DNA of 35,732 nucleotides, taken from assembly GCF_000455205.1 (NCBI RefSeq), contig NZ_AUWQ01000016.1, positions 1-35,732 on the forward strand, written 5' to 3'. The position numbers and the translations under genes are program-made. Shown one piece after another: positions 9,272 to 15,997 of this stretch. The stretch is from Mycobacterium sp. UM_CSW (lineage in GTDB: Bacteria > Actinomycetota > Actinomycetes > Mycobacteriales > Mycobacteriaceae). Under the pieces are notes generated by a model. That model was not told the origin of the DNA and made no database searches. It saw nothing but the letters and a program-made list of their open reading frames with translations. Within the stretch, counting starts at the first letter, position 1. Every line of letters begins with the position of its first letter.

Positions 9272-9317
9272 GTGCGGTGGGGTCGCGGTGCGTGGCCTCA
9301 CCGCACGCTTCCTTTTT
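9272..9317 (+). terminator. Terminator-like hairpin after ino1
   Basis: GTGCGGTGGGG (9272-9282) pairs with CCTCACCGCAC (9296-9306) at ten of eleven positions with a 13-base loop, and GCTTCCTTTTTG follows. This is close to a classical intrinsic terminator, which is uncommon in mycobacteria. The same right arm can pair perfectly with a further copy at 9352-9362. Confidence 0.65.
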
Positions 9318-9433
9318 GCGGGCGTTCACGCGTGCGCTGACGGCGGCGCGTGTGCGGTGAGGGCTTTCGATGGGAGCTCAGGGCGCCCCGAATGCACGGG
9401 CAAAACCCTGGACGCACATCCCGCGGTCCAAAG

Positions 9434-9439
9434 TAGTGT
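9434..9439 (+). promoter_or_regulatory. -10 box for (nearly) leaderless hydrolase mRNA
   Basis: TAGTGT ends nine bases before the GTG at 9449, so the mRNA would begin at or within three bases of the start codon. No ribosome site is present. Confidence 0.5.
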
Positions 9440-9448
9440 CTTTAGACC

Positions 9449-10375
9449 GTGACCGAGATATCTGAGGACCGACTGGCCGAATTGTCGGAGTTCTCGCTCC
9501 TTACCGAAAACGCTGAGCAGGCCGGCGTTCCGGGTCCGCTGCCCGACGTGGAGCGAGTCGAGTCCGGCGCCTCGGAGCGCAGGATCAGCGCGCTCCGCTG
9601 GGGCGCCCCTTCGTTGGACCGTCCCCCGCGAATCGTCTTCCTGCACGGCGGCGGCCAGAACGCGCACACCTGGGACACCGTGATCGTCGGTCTCGGTGAG
9701 CCGGCGCTGGCCCTGGATCTGCCCGGGCACGGGCATTCGGCATGGCGCGAGGATGGCGACTACTCGCCGCAGCTGAACGCCGACGCCCTGTTGCCGGCGG
9801 TGCGCGAGCACGCGCCGAGCGCCGACCTCGTCGTCGGAATGTCGCTCGGTGGGCTGACCGCGATCCGGCTGGCCGCGGTGGCACCCGAACTCGTGAACGA
9901 ACTCGTCCTGATCGACGTCACCCCGTCGGCGTTACAACGCCACTCCGAGCTGACGAAAGAGCAGCAGGGCACGGTTGCGCTGATGCACGGTGAGCGCGAG
10001 TTCCCCAGCTTCCAGGCCATGCTCGACCTGACCATCGCGGCGGCACCGCACCGCGAGGTCAAGGCGCTGCGCCGCGGCGTCTTCCACAATTCCCGCCGCC
10101 TCGAAAACGGCAACTGGTCCTGGCGCTACGACGCCATCCGCAAGTTCCCCGACTTCGACGGCCTGTGGGACGACGTCGACGGGCTGTCGGCACCCGTCAC
10201 CCTCATCCGCGGCGGCTCGTCGGGCTTCGTCACCGACGACGACGCCGCCGAATTAGCCAGGCGCGCAAGCAATTTCCGCGCGGCGCACGTGGTCGACAAT
10301 TCGGGCCATTCCGTGCAGAGCGACCAACCCCGCGCGCTCATCGAGATCCTGCGCGGAGTGCTCGACGCGGGCTGA
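9449..10375 (+). CDS. Alpha/beta-hydrolase fold esterase (Rv0045c-like)
   Basis: A 308-residue serine hydrolase. The oxyanion-hole segment FLHGGGQNAHTWD (about 67-80), the nucleophile elbow GMSLGG with Ser132 and the C-terminal NSGHSVQ with His287 are all visible; an acidic third residue would lie in the VTLIRGGSSGFVTDDD stretch. The family counterpart Rv0045c is an esterase with broad activity on short esters. The N-terminal 60 residues precede the core fold and lack a signal peptide, so it is probably cytoplasmic. GTG 9449 is supported by the leaderless -10 box. It precedes the LLM oxidoreductase gene by 68 bases. Confidence 0.9.
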   Translation: MTEISEDRLAELSEFSLLTENAEQAGVPGPLPDVERVESGASERRISALRWGAPSLDRPPRIVFLHGGGQNAHTWDTVIVGLGEPALALDLPGHGHSAWREDGDYSPQLNADALLPAVREHAPSADLVVGMSLGGLTAIRLAAVAPELVNELVLIDVTPSALQRHSELTKEQQGTVALMHGEREFPSFQAMLDLTIAAAPHREVKALRRGVFHNSRRLENGNWSWRYDAIRKFPDFDGLWDDVDGLSAPVTLIRGGSSGFVTDDDAAELARRASNFRAAHVVDNSGHSVQSDQPRALIEILRGVLDAG

Positions 10376-10391
10376 GCCTACGGTGGGTGTT

Positions 10392-10446
10392 ATGACCCGC
10401 GCCAACGACGATGCAGAGCGCAGCGATGAGGAGGAGTGGCGCTATG
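10392..10446 (+). repeat. Dispersed start-associated element overlapping the LLM gene start
   Basis: The DNA from ATG 10392 would encode MTRANDDAERSDEEEWR, a peptide known as a spurious N-terminus in many annotated mycobacterial proteins. It ends in GATGAGGAGGAG, which supplies the ribosome site of the gene starting at 10444. Only one copy lies in this window, so its repeated nature is from recollection of other genomes. It is probably not translated as protein. Confidence 0.55.
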
Positions 10447-11238
10447 ACTTCCGACCGTCCCGTCCGTATCGGCGTGCAATTGCAGCCCCAGCACGCCCCG
10501 CATTACGGCCAGCTCCGCGACGCGGTTCGCCGCTGTGAAGACATCGGCGTCGACATCGCCTTCAACTGGGACCACTTCTTCCCGCTCTACGGCGATCCCG
10601 ACGGCCCACACTTCGAATGCTGGACGATGCTCGGCGCCTGGGCCGAACAGACGTCACGCATCCAAATCGGTGCGCTGGTGACGTGCAATTCCTATCGCAA
10701 TCCCGAATTGCTCGCCGACATGGCCCGCACGGTCGACCACATATCCGCGGGCCGACTCGTCCTGGGGATCGGTTCGGGCTGGAAGCAAAAGGATTACGAC
10801 GAGTACGGCTACGAATTCGGCACCGCCGGCAGCCGCCTCGATGACCTGGCGGGCGCCCTGCCGCGGATCAAGGAGCGGCTGGCCAAGCTGAATCCGCCGC
10901 CGACCCGCGACATCCCGGTGCTCATCGGCGGCGGGGGTGAACGCAAGACCCTGCGGCTGGTGGCCGAGTACGCCGACGTCTGGCACAGCTTCAGTTCCGC
11001 CGACGAGCTCCCGGCCAAGTCCGCCGTCCTGGAGCGGCACTGCGCCGACGTCGGCCGTGACCCGGCCGCGATCGAACGCTCGGCCGCGGTCAGCGGCGAC
11101 GTTTCTGGGGGCCAGCTGATCGCCAATGCCGAAGCGCTGGTGAACCTCGGCGTCACGATGCTGACCGTCGGCTGCGGCGGTCCGGATTACGACCTCGGCG
11201 CCGCCGAGGCGCTGTGCAAGTGGCGCGACGGACGCTGA
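10444..11238 (+). CDS. LLM-class F420-dependent oxidoreductase (Rv0044c-like)
   Basis: A 264-residue luciferase-like (bacterial TIM-barrel) oxidoreductase, equal in length to Rv0044c. Recognisable segments are VRIGVQLQPQHAPHYGQLRDAV at the N-terminus (shown here in part), AFNWDHFFPLYGDPDGPHFE, LVTCNSYRNPELLADMAR, LGIGSGWKQKDYDEYGY and IPVLIGGGGERKTLRLVAEY. The GIGSGW motif and overall layout are those of F420-dependent members rather than FMN-dependent ones; the substrate is unknown. ATG 10444 with GAGGAGGAG upstream matches the family; the ATG at 10411 lies within the dispersed element and is rejected. Confidence 0.9.
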   Translation: MTSDRPVRIGVQLQPQHAPHYGQLRDAVRRCEDIGVDIAFNWDHFFPLYGDPDGPHFECWTMLGAWAEQTSRIQIGALVTCNSYRNPELLADMARTVDHISAGRLVLGIGSGWKQKDYDEYGYEFGTAGSRLDDLAGALPRIKERLAKLNPPPTRDIPVLIGGGGERKTLRLVAEYADVWHSFSSADELPAKSAVLERHCADVGRDPAAIERSAAVSGDVSGGQLIANAEALVNLGVTMLTVGCGGPDYDLGAAEALCKWRDGR

Positions 11239-11369
11239 GGACCGCTGCTCGAATTCGCTTCCCGTTTTGCTTTCGATTCATCCACCAAAGAGCTGAACAC
11301 TGCGCCAAGACATGAGAAACTCTCTGCGCTAGGTGGACCGAACCGGTTGGAAAGGCACTCAAGAAACGG

Positions 11370-12110
11370 ATGCCAAAGAAATACGGGGTCAAAGAAAAAG
11401 ACCAGGTGGTTTCGCACATTCTCAACCTGGTTCTGACGGGGAAACTTCGCAGCGGCGACCGCGTCGATCGCAACGAGATCGCGGTCGGTCTAGGGGTCAG
11501 CAGAGTGCCGATTCAAGAGGCGCTGGTGCAGCTGGAACACGACGGGATCGTGTCCACCCGCTATCACCGGGGCGCATTCGTCGAGCGCTTCGACGAAGCG
11601 ACCGTGCTCGAACATCACGAACTCGACGGCCTGCTCAACGGCATTGCTTCGGCGCGCGCGGCCACCAACCCCACGCCCCGGATCCTGGGACAGCTCGATA
11701 CGCTGATGCGATCGCTGCGCTCCGCCAAAGAATCCCGCGCCTTTTCGGAAATCGCCGGGGAATACCGGCGCACGATCAACGAGGAATACGCGGGCCCGCG
11801 GCTGCACGCCACCATCCGCGCTTCGCAAAACCTCATCCCCCGCGTGTTCTGGATGACCTACCAGTGCAGCCGCGACGACATGTTGCCGTTCTACGAAGAC
11901 GAGACCTCCGCGATTCACCGGCGGGACCCGGAGGCCGCGCGCGCGGCGTGCGTCGGCCGGTCCAACCTCATGGCCCAGACCATGCTGACCGAGCTGTTCC
12001 GACGCAGGGTGTTCTCCGCGCCGGATGACATCGGCCAAGTCGTCGCGGGCCCGCTTCGGGTACTGGCCGGCGCGGAGGCGGCCGAGGACGAACCGTCGAT
12101 CGCGCTGTAA
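11370..12110 (+). CDS. GntR-family transcriptional regulator (Rv0043c-like)
   Basis: A 246-residue GntR/FadR-type regulator, close to the 244 residues of Rv0043c. The winged HTH (about 10-75) shows [37 protein letters not shown] and [17 protein letters not shown]. The C-terminal FCD-like helical domain (about 80-235) would bind a small acid ligand; [17 protein letters not shown] resembles its metal/ligand helix. The start at 11370 follows GGAAAGG at a long distance and is the first plausible ATG. The next genes are an amino acid ABC transporter, so the regulator may control it. The 131 bases upstream contain only an AACCGGTT palindrome (about 11344-11351) and no clear promoter. Confidence 0.88.
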   Translation: MPKKYGVKEKDQVVSHILNLVLTGKLRSGDRVDRNEIAVGLGVSRVPIQEALVQLEHDGIVSTRYHRGAFVERFDEATVLEHHELDGLLNGIASARAATNPTPRILGQLDTLMRSLRSAKESRAFSEIAGEYRRTINEEYAGPRLHATIRASQNLIPRVFWMTYQCSRDDMLPFYEDETSAIHRRDPEAARAACVGRSNLMAQTMLTELFRRRVFSAPDDIGQVVAGPLRVLAGAEAAEDEPSIAL

Positions 12111-12146
12111 ATCTCTTTCCGGCGCGCCAGGTCGCCGGTGTGCCGA

Positions 12147-12152
12147 TACGGT
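12147..12152 (+). promoter_or_regulatory. -10 box for leaderless ABC transporter mRNA
   Basis: TACGGT is followed by seven bases and ATG (12160). The position argues that the transporter has its own promoter downstream of the GntR gene and that the mRNA starts at the ATG. Confidence 0.6.
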
Positions 12153-12159
12153 AGCGGTG

Positions 12160-13965
12160 ATGAGTTCGCGCCTGGACCGGCGTCCCATGTGCCGAAAGCT
12201 CTTCGCACTGGCCACGACAATGCTGATTGTCTGCGGCCTGGCAATGGCCGCACCCGCCGCCGCCGACTGGAATCAATGCGCGCCGGGCGGCTTGGACAGC
12301 GCCCGCGTCCTACCGAAGGATCTGACCGAGCACCCAGCTACGGATGACGACGACCGGAACACCACGGCCACCGTCGAGCCGCTCGGGTCGGTGGACGCCG
12401 GCGCCTTGGGGCTGAGCACACCGGGCGTCCTGACGGTCGGCACGCTGTCGGACGCCCCGCCCAACATCTGCATCAATCCCACCGGCGAATTCAGCGGCTT
12501 CGACAACCAGCTGTTGCGGGCCATCGCGGCGAAGCTTGGCCTCCAGGTCCACTTTGTCAGCACAGACTTCTCCGCGCTGCTCGCCCAGGTGGCATCGCGG
12601 CGTTTCGACGTGGGATCGGCGTCGGTGAAGGCCACCGATGCGCGCCGTCGCACGGTTTCGTTCACCAACGGCTACGACTTCGGCTTCTATTCGCTCGTGG
12701 TCCCGCCCGGTTCGGCGATCCACAATTTCAGCGATCTCGCGGCGGGCCAGCGCATCGGCGTGGTCCAGGGCACCGTCGAGGAGGCGTACGTCGTCGACCA
12801 CCTGCACCTGCAGCCGGTGAAGTTTCCCGGCTTCGCCACCCTGTACGCGAATCTCAAGACCCGCCAGCTCGATGCGTGGGTGGCGCCCGGAACCCTGGCC
12901 TCAACCATAATTCGACCGGGCGACCCGGCGGTGGTGGTGGCCAACACCTTCAGCCGAGGCAGCTTCGTGGCCTACGCGGTCGCCAAGGACAACCAGCCGT
13001 TGATCGACGCGCTGAATTCCGGGCTGGACGCCGTCATCGCCGACGGCACCTGGGCGAACCTGTACTGCCAATGGGTACCGCGGACGATGCCGCCCGGCTG
13101 GAAACCCGGATCTAAAGCGGCTCCCACCCCACACCTGCCGGACTTCGCCGCGATCGCCGCGAGCCACCACCGCGAACCGGTGGGCCCGGCCGCGCCGATG
13201 TCGACGCTGGACCAGTTGCGTGAGTCGTTCTTCGACTGGGATCTGTATCGACAGGCGATCCCGATTCTTCTCACCGTCGGCCTGCCCAACACGATGATCC
13301 TGACCAACAGCGCGCTCGTTATCGGCCTGGCGCTGGGGATGCTGCTGGCAATGGCCGGCATCTCGCATTCACGCTGGCTGCGCTGGCCGGCGCGGATCTA
13401 CACCGACATCTTCCGCGGTCTGCCCGAAGTGGTGATCATCCTGATCATCGGGATGGGCGTCGGGCCGTTGGTCGGCGGGCTGACGCACAAGAACCCCTAC
13501 CCGTTAGGGATCGCGGCCTTGGGATTGATGGCCGCCGCCTACATCGGCGAGATTCTGCGCGCGGGGATTCAAAGCGTCGACCCCGGCCAACTCGAGGCCT
13601 CCCGCGCACTCGGGTTCAGCTATGCGACCGCGATGCGTTTGGTGGTGGTGCCGCAGGGAATACGGCGGGTGCTGCCGGCCCTCGTCAATCAGGCCATCGG
13701 GCTGTTGAAGGCCTCCGCCCTGGTGTACTTCCTCGGCCTGGTCGCCAAACAGCGAGAGCTCTTTCAGGTCGGCCGTGACCTCAACGCGCAGACCGGCAGC
13801 CTGTCGCCGTTGGTCGCCGCGGGTCTCTTCTATCTGATATTGACCATTCCGTTAACGCATTTCGTGAACTACATAGACGGCCGGCTTCGCCGCGGCCGCT
13901 CCGCCGCCAAGCCGGAAGACCACGACCATGTGCTCGCGACGCCGTTAAGCCAGGAGATGACGTGA
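12160..13965 (+). CDS. Fused substrate-binding protein and permease of a polar amino acid ABC transporter
   Basis: One 601-residue chain combines two usual subunits. After a signal peptide (about 1-36; KLFALATTMLIVCGLA, cleavage near AAA-D) comes a SBP_bac_3 domain (about 85-325): LTVGTLSDAPPNICIN, GFDNQLLRAIAAKLGLQVHF, RFDVGSASVKATDARR, GQRIGVVQGTVEEAYV. A linker leads to a HisM/GlnP-type permease (about 365-590) with membrane helices and the EAA loop GQLEASRALGFSYATAMRLVVVPQGIRR that docks the ATPase. The fused order SBP-permease resembles GlnP/GlnPQ-type transporters. Start ATG 12160 is fixed by the -10 box; the longer frame to 12025 lies within the GntR gene. The stop overlaps the next start by four bases. 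Likely cargo is glutamine, glutamate or a similar polar amino acid. Confidence 0.9.
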   Translation: MSSRLDRRPMCRKLFALATTMLIVCGLAMAAPAAADWNQCAPGGLDSARVLPKDLTEHPATDDDDRNTTATVEPLGSVDAGALGLSTPGVLTVGTLSDAPPNICINPTGEFSGFDNQLLRAIAAKLGLQVHFVSTDFSALLAQVASRRFDVGSASVKATDARRRTVSFTNGYDFGFYSLVVPPGSAIHNFSDLAAGQRIGVVQGTVEEAYVVDHLHLQPVKFPGFATLYANLKTRQLDAWVAPGTLASTIIRPGDPAVVVANTFSRGSFVAYAVAKDNQPLIDALNSGLDAVIADGTWANLYCQWVPRTMPPGWKPGSKAAPTPHLPDFAAIAASHHREPVGPAAPMSTLDQLRESFFDWDLYRQAIPILLTVGLPNTMILTNSALVIGLALGMLLAMAGISHSRWLRWPARIYTDIFRGLPEVVIILIIGMGVGPLVGGLTHKNPYPLGIAALGLMAAAYIGEILRAGIQSVDPGQLEASRALGFSYATAMRLVVVPQGIRRVLPALVNQAIGLLKASALVYFLGLVAKQRELFQVGRDLNAQTGSLSPLVAAGLFYLILTIPLTHFVNYIDGRLRRGRSAAKPEDHDHVLATPLSQEMT

Positions 13966-14711
13966 CGGCGACTGTCGCGCACCGCGCGCCAGTATCGCTG
14001 GCGGCCAAGGATGTTCACCAGACGCTCGGTGGAAACTTGGTGCTGCGCGGCGTCGATTTCGAGGCCCCCGCGGGCACCACGGTGGCAGTCATCGGACCGT
14101 CCGGTAGCGGCAAGTCGACGCTGTTGCGCACCCTGAACCGACTGTATGAGCCCGACAGCGGCGACATCCTGCTCGACGGCAGGTCGGTGTTGCGCGACGA
14201 TCCCAACGAGCTGCGCCAGCGCATCGGCATGGTGTTCCAGCATTTCAATCTGTTCCCGCATCTGTCCGTGCTGAAGAATGTTGCGCTGGCGCCGCGCAAG
14301 CTGCGGCGGCTTTCCGCAGACGCGGCCCGCGACCTTGCGCTCGCTCAGCTCGACCGAGTTGGCCTGAAACACAAGGCAGATGCCCGCCCCGCCATGTTGT
14401 CCGGTGGCCAACAACAACGGGTCGCGATCGCCCGCGCGCTGGCCATGGCGCCGCAGGTGATGTTCTTCGACGAGGCGACCTCGGCGCTCGATCCCGAAAT
14501 GGTCAAGGGCATTCTGCAACTCATCGCCGACCTCGGCGCCGACGGCATGACGATGATCGTCGTCACCCACGAAATGGGCTTTGCCCGGTCGGCATCCGAC
14601 ACCGTCGTTTTTATGGATCACGGCAAGGTCCTGGAATCGGGCCCCCCGGAGCAGATATTCGAAGCCGCCAAGACGGAGCGCCTGCAGCGGTTCTTGTCCC
14701 AAGTCCTTTGA
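13962..14711 (+). CDS. Polar amino acid ABC transporter ATP-binding protein (GlnQ-like)
   Basis: A 249-residue ATPase that powers the fused transporter upstream. Walker A GPSGSGKST, the Q-loop in GMVFQHFNLFPHLSV, the signature LSGGQQQRVAIARAL, Walker B VMFFDEATSALDP and the H-loop VTHEMGFAR are complete. The FQHFNLFPH and VTHEMGFAR segments are characteristic of the polar amino acid subfamily (GlnQ/HisP/ArtP). GTG 13962 overlaps the upstream TGA (GTGA), which implies coupled translation. The C-terminus ends LQRFLSQVL as in GlnQ proteins. Confidence 0.95.
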   Translation: MTATVAHRAPVSLAAKDVHQTLGGNLVLRGVDFEAPAGTTVAVIGPSGSGKSTLLRTLNRLYEPDSGDILLDGRSVLRDDPNELRQRIGMVFQHFNLFPHLSVLKNVALAPRKLRRLSADAARDLALAQLDRVGLKHKADARPAMLSGGQQQRVAIARALAMAPQVMFFDEATSALDPEMVKGILQLIADLGADGMTMIVVTHEMGFARSASDTVVFMDHGKVLESGPPEQIFEAAKTERLQRFLSQVL

Positions 14712-14741
14712 AACGTCGATAACTGGTCCGGAATAGCTCCC

Positions 14742-14769
14742 TTGTACGCCACGCATATCGGGTTAGACT
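14742..14769 (+). promoter_or_regulatory. Promoter for leaderless MarR-family gene
   Basis: TTGTAC (14742-14747), 16-base spacer, TAGACT (14764-14769), then eight bases to ATG 14778. Both hexamers and the spacing fit the main mycobacterial sigma factor. Confidence 0.65.
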
Positions 14770-14777
14770 GCCGACTT

Positions 14778-15275
14778 ATGGCGGACAGCGAATCCACCGC
14801 ACCCGAGGTGACGGAGCTTGCGGAAGGTTTGCACCGCGCGTTGTCCAAATTGTTTTCGATTCTGCGCCGCGGCGATCCCAGCGGGGTGGTGGCCGGTGAC
14901 CTGACCCTGGCGCAGCTGTCCATCCTGATTACGCTCCTCGACCAGGGCCCCATCCGGATGACCGACCTGGCCGCGCACGAACGGGTGCGCACCCCGACCA
15001 CGACGGTCGCGATCCGCCGGCTGGAGAAGATCGGGCTGGTGAAACGCTCGCGCGACCCCTCCGACCTGCGAGCGGTGCTCGTCGACATCACGCCGCGGGG
15101 ACGGGCCGTGCACGGCGAATCGCTGGCCAATCGGCACGCCGCCCTGGCCGCGATGCTCAGCCAGCTGCCCGAGTCCGACTTGAACACCCTGGCACGTGCA
15201 CTGGCGCCGCTGGAACGCCTGGGCTGCGGCGAATCGCCGCCCGCCGGGGAGCCGCCGGCGCGCAAGCAGGCCTGA
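14778..15275 (+). CDS. MarR-family transcriptional regulator (Rv0042c-like)
   Basis: A 165-residue winged-helix regulator. The core shows LTLAQLSILITLLDQGPIRM, TDLAAHERVRTPTTTVAIRR (recognition helix), LEKIGLVKRSRDPSDLRAVL (wing with the DxRxxxV-type signature) and VDITPRGRAVH. Flanking helices (ELAEGLHRALSKLFSILRR and the C-terminal SQLPESDLNTLARAL) would form the dimer interface. ATG 14778 is preferred over the 14742 TTG because of the leaderless promoter. It stands between the ABC transporter and a short-chain dehydrogenase; a palindrome in the dehydrogenase promoter may be its operator. Ligand unknown. Confidence 0.9.
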   Translation: MADSESTAPEVTELAEGLHRALSKLFSILRRGDPSGVVAGDLTLAQLSILITLLDQGPIRMTDLAAHERVRTPTTTVAIRRLEKIGLVKRSRDPSDLRAVLVDITPRGRAVHGESLANRHAALAAMLSQLPESDLNTLARALAPLERLGCGESPPAGEPPARKQA

Positions 15276-15284
15276 AAGTGCTTG

Positions 15285-15316
15285 ATCCCCAAGGGGATTG
15301 GTAACTGCCGTACACT
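15285..15316 (+). promoter_or_regulatory. Promoter and inverted repeat before the short-chain dehydrogenase gene
   Basis: An inverted repeat ATCCCC-AA-GGGGAT (15285-15298) lies just upstream of a TACACT -10 box (15311-15316), six bases before ATG 15323 (leaderless). The repeat would cover about -38 to -25 relative to the transcription start, a typical place for repressor binding, perhaps by the neighbouring MarR protein. Confidence 0.5.
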
Positions 15317-15322
15317 GTGGTC

Positions 15323-15997
15323 ATGCCCACCGCACTCATCACTGGCGCGAGCGGCGGCATCGGTTCCGCGATCGCCGCGGCCTTGGCGCCGACGCACACC
15401 CTGCTCTTGGCGGGCAGGCCTTCCGATCGGCTCGACGCCGTCGCGGAGCGGCTCGGCGCCACGACGTTTCCGCTCGATCTGACCGACCCGGACGAGATCG
15501 AGGCCAGCTGCGAAATCATCGACGAACTCGACGTGTTGGTGCACAACGCGGGGGTATCCATCCCCGGCCCTCTCGCCGAGTCCAACACCGACGAGTGGCG
15601 AGCCACCTTCACGGTGAATGTCTTTGGGGCGGTGGCCCTTACGCTGTCGCTACTGCCCGCGCTGCGCAGCGCCAACGGCCAGGTCGTGTTCATCAATTCC
15701 GGGTCCGGACGCAAGGCCTCGCCGAACATGGCCGCCTATTCGGCGAGCAAGTTTGCGCTCCGCGCCCTGGCCGACTCACTGCGCGAGAGTGAGCCCGACC
15801 TCCGGGTGACCACGATCTATCCCGGGCGTACCGCTACCGGCATGCAGCGTGAACTCGTGGAGTTCGAGGGTGGCCAGTACGACCCCGCCGACTTCCTCCA
15901 GCCCGAAACCGTCGCGGCGGCGGTCGCAAACGCGGTGGCGACGCCGCCGGATGGTCACCTGCACGAGGTGGTGCTCCGGCCTAGACGACGAGGTTGA
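15323..15997 (+). CDS. Short-chain dehydrogenase/reductase
   Basis: A 224-residue classical SDR. The NAD(P) site GASGGIGSA (about 8-16), the acidic/basic loop after [12 protein letters not shown] (Arg suggests NADP), LVHNAGVS, catalytic Ser in INSGSG and the YSASK motif are all present, followed by [11 protein letters not shown]. It is cytoplasmic and shorter than average because the C-terminal substrate lid is small. ATG 15323 is fixed by the leaderless -10 box; GTG 15317 would precede the expected transcription start. Its end overlaps the convergent leuS gene by 17 bases. I do not recall an SDR at this place in M. tuberculosis, so this may be an insertion or a gene lost there. Substrate unknown. 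Confidence 0.88.
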   Translation: MPTALITGASGGIGSAIAAALAPTHTLLLAGRPSDRLDAVAERLGATTFPLDLTDPDEIEASCEIIDELDVLVHNAGVSIPGPLAESNTDEWRATFTVNVFGAVALTLSLLPALRSANGQVVFINSGSGRKASPNMAAYSASKFALRALADSLRESEPDLRVTTIYPGRTATGMQRELVEFEGGQYDPADFLQPETVAAAVANAVATPPDGHLHEVVLRPRRRG

